A stretch of 28,364 bases of DNA from a virus. Of the stretch, positions 14,419 to 20,147 are shown one piece after another; position 1 is the stretch's first letter, and every line of letters begins with the position of its first letter. A model generated the notes under the pieces. The model was given only the letters and a program-made list of their open reading frames with translations, searched no databases and had not been told where the DNA came from. The translations under genes were made by a program, and so were the position numbers. The stretch is taken from IMG/VR virus record IMGVR_UViG_3300027734_000252, positions 1 to 28,364 of that record; one strand, 5' to 3'.

Positions 14419-14658
14419 ATGACACCCGTAAACAATAAATCACTATTGCATTTTATTTTTGATCAGATGGAAAAGTTGGACAAGAATGACATCTCAGTTG
14501 ATCAAGCAAAGGCACAGGCTAACTTAGCCAAGCAAGCAAACAACTCATTGAAGTATGAACTTGAGAGAGCAACGACATTAATGAAAATTGCAGAGCACAA
14601 AATGAACACTGGCAATGATGTTGAATTTAGAGAAGCAGAAGGTAAAAACTTTGACTAA
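14419..14658 (+). CDS. Small helical phage protein
   Basis: 79 aa, helical, pattern LLHFIFDQMEKLDKNDISVDQAKAQANLAKQ ... LKYELERATTLMKIAEHKM. I know this 'LxxxxFxQxEKLxxxxIxxxxAxAxAKxAxxxNNxLxYExxRA' layout from many uncharacterised phage proteins close to replication genes. It probably forms a coiled-coil dimer. It starts 23 nt after the VRR-NUC gene and ends in TAATG with the AT-rich gene that follows. Confidence 0.6.
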   Translation: MTPVNNKSLLHFIFDQMEKLDKNDISVDQAKAQANLAKQANNSLKYELERATTLMKIAEHKMNTGNDVEFREAEGKNFD

Positions 14659-15305
14659 TGGAAATTAAAAATCAGCAGATATTCACTTGCGGTGAAGGTG
14701 AACAGAGTTATCAAATGTATTTTACTATTGATTTAATTCCAATTTCAGTTGTGTTTAAATACGATTTTATTGAATCAAAAAGTTCTTGGTTTAATATATC
14801 AACTGGTAAAAATGAATTTATTTCTAATTCTAAACAACCCAGAATTATTGAAAATCTTTTTACTCGTGAAATATATCAGCAAATAATTGATTTAGTTTGT
14901 GATAGATTAAATCTTGAAAAAAGAAGTATTCTTTGCTTAAAAGAAACATCATTGAAAAATTCTTTTAATTTTTCTAAAGATGAATATTTTTATGAATTTC
15001 AATATTATGGGAATTTTGGAAGGTGTTATTGTGTTGAAACTAAATTACACAACGCCTTAAAATATTGGGATGAATTAAAAAAAGTCATTCATAGAAACTC
15101 TGATGATGAATTTTATTTTAATGAAATGGATGAGTTTGATCGTGGCTTTTATAGTCAGTTTATTGATTTAAGAAAAAACCTTAATTTACAAGGAGTATTT
15201 AAGTATAGAGATCATCACTATATCTCTGATAAAACAATGGATAATTTCATTGATAATTTGGCAAAAAAATCAAAGAGAATTAAAAAAGAAACTCAATCAA
15301 TATGA
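14658..15305 (+). CDS. AT-rich unknown gene, possible moron
   Basis: 215 aa, no family recognised. The DNA is visibly much richer in A and T than the neighbours, with AAA, GAA, TTT and ATT preferred where the phage elsewhere often uses AAG, GAG, TTC and ATC. The protein is rich in Phe, Tyr, Lys and Asn (DEYFYEFQYYGNFGRCYCVE), soluble, mixed alpha/beta with a basic C-terminal helix (KKSKRIKKE). It is embedded in the operon by TAATG and ATGA overlaps, so it is not a crude insertion. The composition break suggests recent acquisition. With the lipoprotein gene next to it, it could form a fitness or exclusion cassette, which is inference. Confidence 0.6.
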   Translation: MEIKNQQIFTCGEGEQSYQMYFTIDLIPISVVFKYDFIESKSSWFNISTGKNEFISNSKQPRIIENLFTREIYQQIIDLVCDRLNLEKRSILCLKETSLKNSFNFSKDEYFYEFQYYGNFGRCYCVETKLHNALKYWDELKKVIHRNSDDEFYFNEMDEFDRGFYSQFIDLRKNLNLQGVFKYRDHHYISDKTMDNFIDNLAKKSKRIKKETQSI

Positions 15306-15544
15306 AAACAACCCTATCAATTCTCATCCTGCTTGCCTCTCTATCAAGTTGTAGAAAGTGCTACGATTGCAGGGTAACAACAACGACCACTGGCTTTGAA
15401 TCGCAAACGCAAATGACCAGAATCGAAAAGTGCGGAATGACTAACCGAGATGTTAATGCATTTAAGGTAGGGATGGAAGGCACGACAAGTACAACATTAA
15501 ATGGCAAAAAAGTAACTGTGAAAACTACGGTTAACTGCTATTAA
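15302..15544 (+). CDS. Phage-encoded lipoprotein
   Basis: 80 aa. A type II signal peptide is clear: MKTTLSILILLASLSSC with lipobox LSSC and the lipidated Cys at residue 17. The mature part begins CRKCYDC and contains further Cys at about 44 and 79, so disulfides are likely after export. The remainder is Thr-rich and beta-like. In Gram-negative phages small lipoproteins are often moron products that block receptors or DNA entry of competing phages (for example T5 Llp); lysis lipoproteins (o-spanins) are the alternative. ATGA overlap couples it to the AT-rich gene. Confidence 0.75.
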   Translation: MKTTLSILILLASLSSCRKCYDCRVTTTTTGFESQTQMTRIEKCGMTNRDVNAFKVGMEGTTSTTLNGKKVTVKTTVNCY

Positions 15545-15549
15545 TTTTT

Positions 15550-15557
15550 TATCTTTG
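15550..15557 (+). promoter_or_regulatory. -7 element of the structured RNA
   Basis: TATCTTTG, 5 nt after the lipoprotein stop and preceded by a T-rich run. No TTG lies at the ideal distance, so the -33 half is weak. Expected transcript start about 15560-15564. Confidence 0.55.
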
Positions 15558-15678
15558 TGGTAGTTCAGAGGTCAGAGCCTGAATGAAAAGAAATTTATCG
15601 CCCTATACGGGCTGCGAGGAAAGGCAGTTGATTCTGTTGATCCGCTCTGACCGCAGCTTGTATGGGGCTTTTTGTTTT
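15558..15678 (+). ncRNA. Candidate structured RNA / attenuator leader
   Basis: GCCCTATACGGGCTGCG (15600-15616) can pair along its full 17 nt with CGCAGCTTGTATGGGGC (15652-15668), with three G-U pairs, and TTTTTGTTTT follows: a strong terminator-like hairpin. Its 35-nt loop contains GCTCTGACC (15644-15652), which is perfectly complementary to GGTCAGAGC (15570-15578) near the RNA's 5' end. The two helices cross, so they form a pseudoknot or alternative folds; a small GCCC/GGGC hairpin (15600-15612) would compete with the terminator stem. The initiator ATG follows at 15682, so premature termination could control replication genes. The region also reads through as an in-frame extension of that protein, which I consider less likely. 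Confidence 0.6.
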
Positions 15679-15681
15679 GGT

Positions 15682-16488
15682 ATGAGAAAATCTTTTATTC
15701 TTTACATTGATTCGTTTGAGGTGCTTCAGCATTTATCAGATGATCAACTTGGAAAACTTACCCGACTATTGTTTAATTATCAGATAGACGGATCAACACC
15801 AGAAGTTACCGATCCGCTATTTATTCCTTTCGGTTTTATTCGTTCTTCTATGGATCGAGATAATGAGAAATGGGAGCAACGTGCTGATAGAGCGAGAACT
15901 AATGGAACTAAAGGAGGCAGACCAAAAGAAAACCAAGATGGTTATCAAGAAACCCAAGAAACCCAGTCGGTTATTTCAAAACCCAAAGAACCTGTAAGTG
16001 TAAGTGTTAGTGTAAGTGGTAGTGTTAATGCAAGTGTAAGTGAAAATGTAAATGATAATGTTAGTTATAGATTTTCCGATTCTATCGAATCGAACCCTGT
16101 AACGATCCAACCTGATTCAATCCAACTATACACTCCTACCCTTGAAAAGAAAAAAGTTCCGCAAAAAAAGAAAGATCACCGCTTCGCAGATTCGATCTAT
16201 GCCGATGATCCCGATCTATTCATTGAGCATTGGAATCAAACCGAAACAGCAAGAACCTACCCAGACACCGATCCTCTAAAAGTTTACACAACCTTAAAAA
16301 CATCATCAGATGCCTCCTCAAAATATACCTACGCCAATTGGATCAGCGCAGCCCAAAATTGGGTTAAGCGAAATCCTGCCGAATACAAGCGAACTTTTAC
16401 CACAGCAACAGGTCATCAACTCCATCACAACGACCAAGCCATCCTCGACAGGGTTGAGCGGCTTACAAGAAATCATATTGGAGGCTAA
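15682..16488 (+). CDS. Replication initiator-like protein (DUF6291-type)
   Basis: 268 aa from the ATG at 15682; earlier in-frame ATG 15583 lies in the structured leader. Residues about 1-75 (KSFILYIDSFEVLQHLSDDQLGKLTRLLFNYQ ... FGFIRSSMDRDNEKWE) match my memory of DUF6291, which precedes DnaD-like replication proteins in Bacteroidota phages. After RADRARTNGTKGGRPKEN comes a low-complexity Ser/Val/Asn linker at about 105-128 encoded by hexamer repeats, then a C-terminal region (about 170-268; WISAAQNWVKRNP) like the DNA-binding end of phage initiators. It probably starts or helps start replication. No Walker motif is present. Confidence 0.65.
   Translation: MRKSFILYIDSFEVLQHLSDDQLGKLTRLLFNYQIDGSTPEVTDPLFIPFGFIRSSMDRDNEKWEQRADRARTNGTKGGRPKENQDGYQETQETQSVISKPKEPVSVSVSVSGSVNASVSENVNDNVSYRFSDSIESNPVTIQPDSIQLYTPTLEKKKVPQKKKDHRFADSIYADDPDLFIEHWNQTETARTYPDTDPLKVYTTLKTSSDASSKYTYANWISAAQNWVKRNPAEYKRTFTTATGHQLHHNDQAILDRVERLTRNHIGG
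15994..16065 (+). repeat. Hexamer direct repeats inside the initiator gene
   Basis: Twelve consecutive hexamers related to GTAAGT (GTAAGT, GTTAGT, GTAAAT and similar) encode the Ser/Val/Asn linker. A 14-nt palindrome GATTC-TATC-GAATC follows at 16078-16091. Lambda has its origin as repeats within the initiator gene O, so an origin role is possible; protein linker slippage is the simpler explanation. Confidence 0.55.
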
Positions 16489-16492
16489 CCGA

Positions 16493-17260
16493 ATGGGCAT
16501 CGAGGCACAGCCTCATCAGGTGGCAATGCTTCAGTATCATCGTAATTTTCCGATCAAGAAGATGGAGGCACAGTTAGCGAGGCGAAAGTTTTACGAGGTG
16601 CTTACCGTTATCATTCAAGTCTATTTTGGTGCTGACAAGAACACGCCCGATTCAGTTTTCAATGAGTGCTTTGATAGGATGATAAAAGACTGTGGCAGCA
16701 TCAGCATTGAAGAGGTCAGAGAAGCACACGCAGAATCATCTAAGAATGCCTTAAAAGCGTTCTATGGTATGTACACAGTCAATATGTTCAGCGAGATAAT
16801 GTATGCTTGGAAGCAGAAGCGCAGCAAGATCATCGCAGCCATCGACAACATCGACAAAATTAACGAGGTGGATGAGGCTGCGGAATTGGAAAGCAAGAAG
16901 CAGCAGTTCACTCAATACTGCAAAGATTGGCTCACCAATGAACTAAAGATCAAATCTGTTAGGCAATGGAGCGAGTTATCGCTGGGCATCTGCCAAGAGT
17001 TGATCGACTCTGGCACTGTGCAGGGCAATCGTCCTGATCTTTGGAAGCAGTCGGCAGATTTAACCTTGAAGCAGTATGAGCAAGATCGCAGCAAGGCATC
17101 AGCAGAGAAAGACTTTGCCACGCTGAAGAAGATGAACGCAGCAGTTGAGGCGATTATGGGTGGTATAGTGCCACAGGATGCGTTATCGAGGCGCAAAGCG
17201 ATCTATGCACGTTTACTTGTTTGGGATCACATCCAAAAAAATAAATCAAAAATAATTTGA
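16493..17260 (+). CDS. Protein downstream of the initiator, unknown
   Basis: 255 aa from the ATG at 16493, 4 nt after the initiator stop. The frame is open far upstream, and TTG at 16478 is an alternative start that would include protein-like residues EANR before the Met. Almost all helical, Lys/Glu-rich, with no P-loop, zinc finger or nuclease motif. Stretches such as KKMEAQLARRKFYEVLTVII and YGMYTVNMFSEIMYAWKQKR suggest helical bundles. Its position after the initiator gene is where phages often place a helicase loader or primosome part, but the missing Walker A motif speaks against an AAA+ loader. The transcript then meets a new promoter at 17268. Confidence 0.5.
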   Translation: MGIEAQPHQVAMLQYHRNFPIKKMEAQLARRKFYEVLTVIIQVYFGADKNTPDSVFNECFDRMIKDCGSISIEEVREAHAESSKNALKAFYGMYTVNMFSEIMYAWKQKRSKIIAAIDNIDKINEVDEAAELESKKQQFTQYCKDWLTNELKIKSVRQWSELSLGICQELIDSGTVQGNRPDLWKQSADLTLKQYEQDRSKASAEKDFATLKKMNAAVEAIMGGIVPQDALSRRKAIYARLLVWDHIQKNKSKII

Positions 17261-17262
17261 TT

Positions 17263-17333
17263 ATGTATTGCGGAATCAAAAAAGGTTTCTATATTTGCTG
17301 AACAATAATTCACAATTCAAACCTATTCAAGTT
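17263..17333 (+). repeat. Promoter-leader cassette, copy 2
   Basis: Second copy of the cassette at 10421-10491: identical TGTATTG box, 15 of 19 spacer bases, 7 of 8 bases of the -7 element, a 36-nt leader and the same end (ACAATTCA-N-ACCTATTCAA-N3-ATG). Confidence 0.75.
17268..17297 (+). promoter_or_regulatory. Strong early-type promoter, copy 2
   Basis: TTG at 17268-17270, a 19-nt spacer and TATATTTG at 17290-17297. It should drive the small genes from 17334 onward. The element sits right after the previous gene's stop at 17260. Confidence 0.8.
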
Positions 17334-17516
17334 ATGATCTCAATCACAATCACTCCAGAAATCGCAATCGAAATTCAATCTTCAATCGCTCAGTTTGAAA
17401 ATCTTATTGCAAGAGAAATGAATATCTCCGAAGATCTTAGATATACTCACAAGATCGAACTTTATAAGTCAAAGATTCAAGAATTAAAACAAGGTTTGTC
17501 TGATGGCTTTATTTAA
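17334..17516 (+). CDS. Small helical early protein, unknown
   Basis: 60 aa from the ATG at 17334; the upstream in-frame TTG at 17268 is the promoter -33 box. It has an N-terminal strand (ISITITPEIAIEIQ) and two amphipathic helices (SSIAQFENLIAREMN and THKIELYKSKIQELKQG), a likely coiled-coil hairpin. First gene behind promoter copy 2 and preceded by CCTATTCAA. No family recognised. Confidence 0.6.
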   Translation: MISITITPEIAIEIQSSIAQFENLIAREMNISEDLRYTHKIELYKSKIQELKQGLSDGFI

Positions 17517-17667
17517 TCTCTACAAGGTTGGTCGCTATGGGTTGATTCACGTAACGACTAACCGCTTTGAATCATTCAAAGAAGCCGAAAAGTATTATGC
17601 TAATGTATTCGGCTATAATAGATCAAAAGCTAATCAACTTTTTTCATATAAAATATCAGGACTTTAA
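17503..17667 (+). CDS. 54-aa small protein, unknown
   Basis: An ATG at 17503, inside the end of the previous gene, opens a 54-codon frame ending TAA at 17667. The product begins MALFNLYKVGRYGLIHVTTN and continues with FKEAEKYYANVFGYN and SKANQLFSYKISGL. The strand-helix-helix layout (V-G-R-Y-G-L ... F-K-E-A-E-x-Y) is protein-like, and the frame fills an otherwise empty 150-nt stretch up to the next promoter. No family recognised; it could be an early host-directed protein. Confidence 0.55.
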   Translation: MALFNLYKVGRYGLIHVTTNRFESFKEAEKYYANVFGYNRSKANQLFSYKISGL

Positions 17668-17672
17668 CCAAC

Positions 17673-17704
17673 TTGCAATACACAATCAATAATCACTATC
17701 TTTG
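17673..17704 (+). promoter_or_regulatory. Promoter touching the 17709 start codon
   Basis: TTG at 17673-17675, a 21-nt spacer and TATCTTTG at 17697-17704. Only TGAA separates it from the ATG at 17709, so the mRNA should be leaderless or nearly so. Confidence 0.7.
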
Positions 17705-17708
17705 TGAA

Positions 17709-17936
17709 ATGGAAGTCAGTAAAAAAGCAAGGGGTGGATACAGGGCGAATGCAGGCACGAAGTCGAAGTATGGAGAGCAGACCGAGAACATCACATTTAG
17801 AGTGCCTGCCAGCCATAAACAAGCCATCAGGGAGATAGTCAAGAAATACCTAATGAACGTAATACAGCAACAGCACAATGACAAAGTTAATGACCATACC
17901 TTGCGCCATCGAATCGGTGGCAACGAGGCGAGATAA
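17709..17936 (+). CDS. Small basic DNA-binding-like protein
   Basis: 75 aa from the ATG at 17709; an in-frame TTG at 17673 is the promoter box. The N-terminus (KKARGGYRANAGTKSKYGEQTENITFRVPASHKQAIREIVKKYL) has the 'GGxRxxAGxKxKYGExTxxxxFRVPxS' form seen in small phage proteins with a ribbon-helix-helix-like fold: one strand (ITFRVP) then helices. It is therefore a candidate transcription regulator, perhaps of its own promoter, which is inference. It overlaps the next gene by about 47 nt. Confidence 0.6.
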   Translation: MEVSKKARGGYRANAGTKSKYGEQTENITFRVPASHKQAIREIVKKYLMNVIQQQHNDKVNDHTLRHRIGGNEAR

Positions 17937-18261
17937 GACCATCAAGATCAGCATCGGCACTCAGGAACTTTCACCAGAGCAGATGACCGAACTTATGAAT
18001 CATTGGATGGGTGGTGTGGGAGTGATGGCATTCAAGGGCGAGCAGTTCAACTACAACGATGAGCAATTGCTTGAAGCAATGAAGATCGATGCAGCGGAGA
18101 TGGGCAGCAAGACACCGAGCCAAAGATTAAGAGCAGCATTGTACGTGCTGTTTGAGGCTAACAAGGAAGGGCATTCAGATTTTAATAGTTACTATTCGGC
18201 AATGATGGAGCGATTCATCGACACCGTTAAGAAGCGCATCGACACCTATTCACAATTCTAA
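17890..18261 (+). CDS. Conserved-type phage protein, unknown
   Basis: 123 aa using the ATG at 17890; ATG 17878 would add four residues. The N-terminus (IPCAIESVATRRDKTIKISIGTQELSPEQM) has the 'C-x-I-x-S-x-x-T-R-x-D-x-T-I-K-x-x-x-G-T-Q-E-L' strand pattern that I associate with uncharacterised Bacteroidota phage proteins near replication genes. The C-terminal part (TPSQRLRAALYVLFEANKEGHSDFNSYYSAMMERFIDTVKKRID) is helical. No catalytic motif. The early overlap with the upstream gene indicates coupled translation. Confidence 0.55.
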   Translation: MTIPCAIESVATRRDKTIKISIGTQELSPEQMTELMNHWMGGVGVMAFKGEQFNYNDEQLLEAMKIDAAEMGSKTPSQRLRAALYVLFEANKEGHSDFNSYYSAMMERFIDTVKKRIDTYSQF

Positions 18262-18265
18262 CAAA

Positions 18266-18463
18266 ATGAAAAAGCAAACAGCAGTTGAGTGGTTGGTAAA
18301 AATATACTTACAAACAGGTAAAATAGATTCTTTTGATATTAACCAAGCCAAAGCAATTGAAAAGGTAAACAGTGAGATTTCTTTCTTTGCTGGATATAAC
18401 TACGAAGGTGGGCATCCTATTGACGAACACGAAAAATACTACAACGAAACCTATGGAAAGTAA
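18266..18463 (+). CDS. TAVxWL small protein A
   Basis: 65 aa. KKQTAVEWLVKIYLQTG ... QAKAIEK ... matches the 'TAVEWL ... QAKxMEK' small proteins frequent in Bacteroidota phages, function unknown. It is a tandem relative of the next gene: both have TAV-(E/Q)-WL, then (N/E)QAKA-(I/M)-E. The C-terminus (FAGYNYEGGHPIDEHEKYYNETYGK) is acidic and Tyr-rich. Ends overlap the partner by 11 nt. Confidence 0.6.
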   Translation: MKKQTAVEWLVKIYLQTGKIDSFDINQAKAIEKVNSEISFFAGYNYEGGHPIDEHEKYYNETYGK

Positions 18464-18668
18464 ACTAACAGCCGTTCAATGGTTGCAAGAAGCCATCAGC
18501 AAAAAACTAAGCAGTGAAATTAGTCCATACTTTTTGGACTTGTTTGAACAAGCCAAAGCAATGGAACGGCAGCAGATAATAGAAACATTTAACGAAGGCG
18601 CAGTTGATGGACTTGAACTTGGAGAACAATACTACACTTATACATTCACCGATCAACCTAAACAATGA
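18453..18668 (+). CDS. TAVxWL small protein B
   Basis: 71 aa from the ATG at 18453; upstream in-frame codons lie inside protein A's gene. KLTAVQWLQEAISKKL ... LFEQAKAMERQQIIETFNEGAVDG is a standard member of the TAVxWL family, with the QAKxMExQQI helix intact. It is a paralogue of the previous gene, probably by tandem duplication. It ends in an ATGA overlap with the next gene. Function unknown. Confidence 0.65.
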   Translation: MESKLTAVQWLQEAISKKLSSEISPYFLDLFEQAKAMERQQIIETFNEGAVDGLELGEQYYTYTFTDQPKQ

Positions 18669-19021
18669 AACAGTTAAACAGCAACCAACTTAATCTACTG
18701 CTCACCGATGACGAGATGAGCAAACTTAAAGAGATCGGCTATAATGGCAAGGATTGCCTACGAGCATTCCTGCGTGAGGAGTTCGATCTTGAATTTACCA
18801 CAGAGCCATACTTAGGCAACAGCACTCTGCTCAATGGCATCTTCATCAGGGAAGGCGAAGTAGTATCAGATAACACTTGGCTGCCGAAGGATGAAGCCTA
18901 CGGTGCAGATACTCCAGAGGAGGCATTTATGATGAGCATAACGGCAGTGATTGAATACTGCATCGACCTTTACAATCAGAGCAATGTGATGGCATTCAGA
19001 TCAGTTAAATATCTTGTTTGA
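18665..19021 (+). CDS. Hypothetical protein
   Basis: 118 aa, acidic. Readable blocks are LLLTDDEMSKLKEIGYNGKDCLRAFLREEF (helices), TWLPKDEAYGADTPEEAFMMSITAVIEYCIDLYNQ (helix). The 'DTPEEAFM...IEYCIDLYNQ' tail resembles small phage proteins with a TPEEA helix start, but no family is recognised. Embedded by ATGA with the previous gene and 2 nt from the next. Confidence 0.5.
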   Translation: MKQLNSNQLNLLLTDDEMSKLKEIGYNGKDCLRAFLREEFDLEFTTEPYLGNSTLLNGIFIREGEVVSDNTWLPKDEAYGADTPEEAFMMSITAVIEYCIDLYNQSNVMAFRSVKYLV

Positions 19022-19023
19022 AG

Positions 19024-19395
19024 ATGACAATCAGAATCAGGGCAGGCATCTTCGTTGATGCAATGATGGAAGGTAACTACTTCTACTTCGGTTACCTCAG
19101 CCGAGCAAGTTGGGAGTATGATGTAGCGGTGGCGGTAACGCATAAGGATCTCAAAATGTTTATCAAGAACAATAAGATCATCCTACCAACAGATCAGCCT
19201 CAATATAACTTCGGCATCTTGATTAATGCAGAAGATCGTGATGGCAACGAAATCTACACGACAATGGCATACATCGAAGGTAAGTTAAGGAAGTTGGTGA
19301 TCTATCCATCGCAGTACAAGAAGATGGTTGACATAGGGCAGAACATCAACAAGCTAAGAGAATCAGAGTTTGTGGATTCTTTAATATCTTTGTAG
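19024..19395 (+). CDS. Hypothetical protein
   Basis: 123 aa from the ATG at 19024; a TTG at 19018 is an alternative. Predicted mainly beta (ITIRIRAG-like start, SWEYDVAVAVTHKDLKMFI, YNFGILINAEDRDGNEIYTTMAYIEGKLRKLVIYPSQYKKM) with a C-terminal helix. No motif recognised. Last gene of the cluster begun at promoter 17673; a new -7 element overlaps its last codons. Confidence 0.5.
   Translation: MTIRIRAGIFVDAMMEGNYFYFGYLSRASWEYDVAVAVTHKDLKMFIKNNKIILPTDQPQYNFGILINAEDRDGNEIYTTMAYIEGKLRKLVIYPSQYKKMVDIGQNINKLRESEFVDSLISL
19385..19392 (+). promoter_or_regulatory. -7 element before the ParB/terminase cluster
   Basis: TATCTTTG, 21 nt before the ATG at 19414. A TTTG at 19369-19372 is only 12 nt upstream, which is short, so the -33 half is doubtful. 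It would start a transcript covering ParB-like, glycosyltransferase and terminase genes. Confidence 0.55.
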
Positions 19396-19413
19396 GTCAA
19401 TAACAATAAAGCT

Positions 19414-19554
19414 ATGCCATTATTTCAGGGAGATACAGAGCAGATAATTCAGATGAACATCCGCAAGCTAATAAGCGAAGGCTACAATCAAGATCAAGCA
19501 GTTGCCATCGCCTATGCGGAAGCAGACAAGTATCGCAAAGCAAGAAGCAAATGA
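19414..19554 (+). CDS. 46-aa small phage protein
   Basis: ATG at 19414 to TGA at 19552-19554. The sequence MPLFQGDTEQIIQMNIRKL then SEGYNQDQAVAIAYAEADKYR contains the 'GYxxxQAVAIAYxEA' helix common in small phage proteins and at the ends of head-morphogenesis proteins. It lies 21 nt after a -7 element and overlaps the ParB-like start (ATGATG), so it is the first cistron of that transcript. Function unknown. Confidence 0.75.
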   Translation: MPLFQGDTEQIIQMNIRKLISEGYNQDQAVAIAYAEADKYRKARSK

Positions 19555-20147
19555 TGAAAACCAAAATTGTTAAGATAGGTGATGTCAAGATCAATCCAAA
19601 CAATCCGAGATTGATCAAGGATGATAAGTTTGCCAAGTTGGTGCAGTCGATTAAAGACTTGCCTCAGATGCTTGACATTCGCCCAATCGTGGTAAATAGT
19701 GATATGGTAGTGCTTGGTGGCAATATGCGACTAAGGGCTTGCAAGGAAGCAGGATTGAAGCAAGTGCCGATAATCATAGCAGACAATCTAACCGAAGATC
19801 AGCAGCGCGAGTTCCTGATTAAGGACAACGTAAGCGGTGGTGAATGGGATTGGGCTTTACTGCAGGATTGGGATTCTCAACAGTTAAGTGAATGGGGCTT
19901 AGATGTGCCTAATTATTTGGCAGGATTAGATGTTAACAATATGACTGATGATGATGTTGCCTTAGAAGATGAGTTTGATCCAATAGGAAGTTCTACAGAT
20001 CTTCACAAAGTAATTTTTATATTCGATAATGAATTAGAGGCAGGACAATATTTTGATCAAAGAATTAAAGGGTTAGACTATAAAAAGTTTGGTGGAGGTC
20101 AAGGCAAGCAATGGCAGGTTAATTTATCTAAAACTTATGGTAAATAG
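19551..20147 (+). CDS. ParB-like nuclease-domain protein
   Basis: 198 aa (ATG 19551 or the adjacent 19554). Residues about 1-95 are a ParB/Srx-type domain: VKIGDVKINPNNPRLIKDDKF, DIRPIVVNSDMVVLGGNMRLRACKEAG, with the GGNxRLxA nucleotide-binding box at 56-63, and KDNVSGGEWDW. Such stand-alone domains in phages often act with DNA methyltransferases or packaging genes and can bind NTPs or have nuclease activity. No ParB HTH domain follows; the C-terminus (about 145-198) is unrelated. Base composition becomes AT-richer from about 19980, continuing into the next gene. Confidence 0.8.
   Translation: MMKTKIVKIGDVKINPNNPRLIKDDKFAKLVQSIKDLPQMLDIRPIVVNSDMVVLGGNMRLRACKEAGLKQVPIIIADNLTEDQQREFLIKDNVSGGEWDWALLQDWDSQQLSEWGLDVPNYLAGLDVNNMTDDDVALEDEFDPIGSSTDLHKVIFIFDNELEAGQYFDQRIKGLDYKKFGGGQGKQWQVNLSKTYGK

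Noticed and set aside
15554-15652. tRNA-like start (TAGTTCAGAGGTCAGAGCC resembles a tRNA D-arm) with a TTGATT loop resembling a T-arm.
   Set aside because: No matching acceptor stem, an 8-nt non-standard anticodon loop and no canonical TTCRA loop; the 17-bp stem explains the region better.
15583-15681. In-frame 33-residue extension of the initiator protein from ATG 15583.
   Set aside because: It coincides with the paired arms, terminator-like T tract and a promoter only 26 nt upstream; the DUF6291-like domain begins at 15682.
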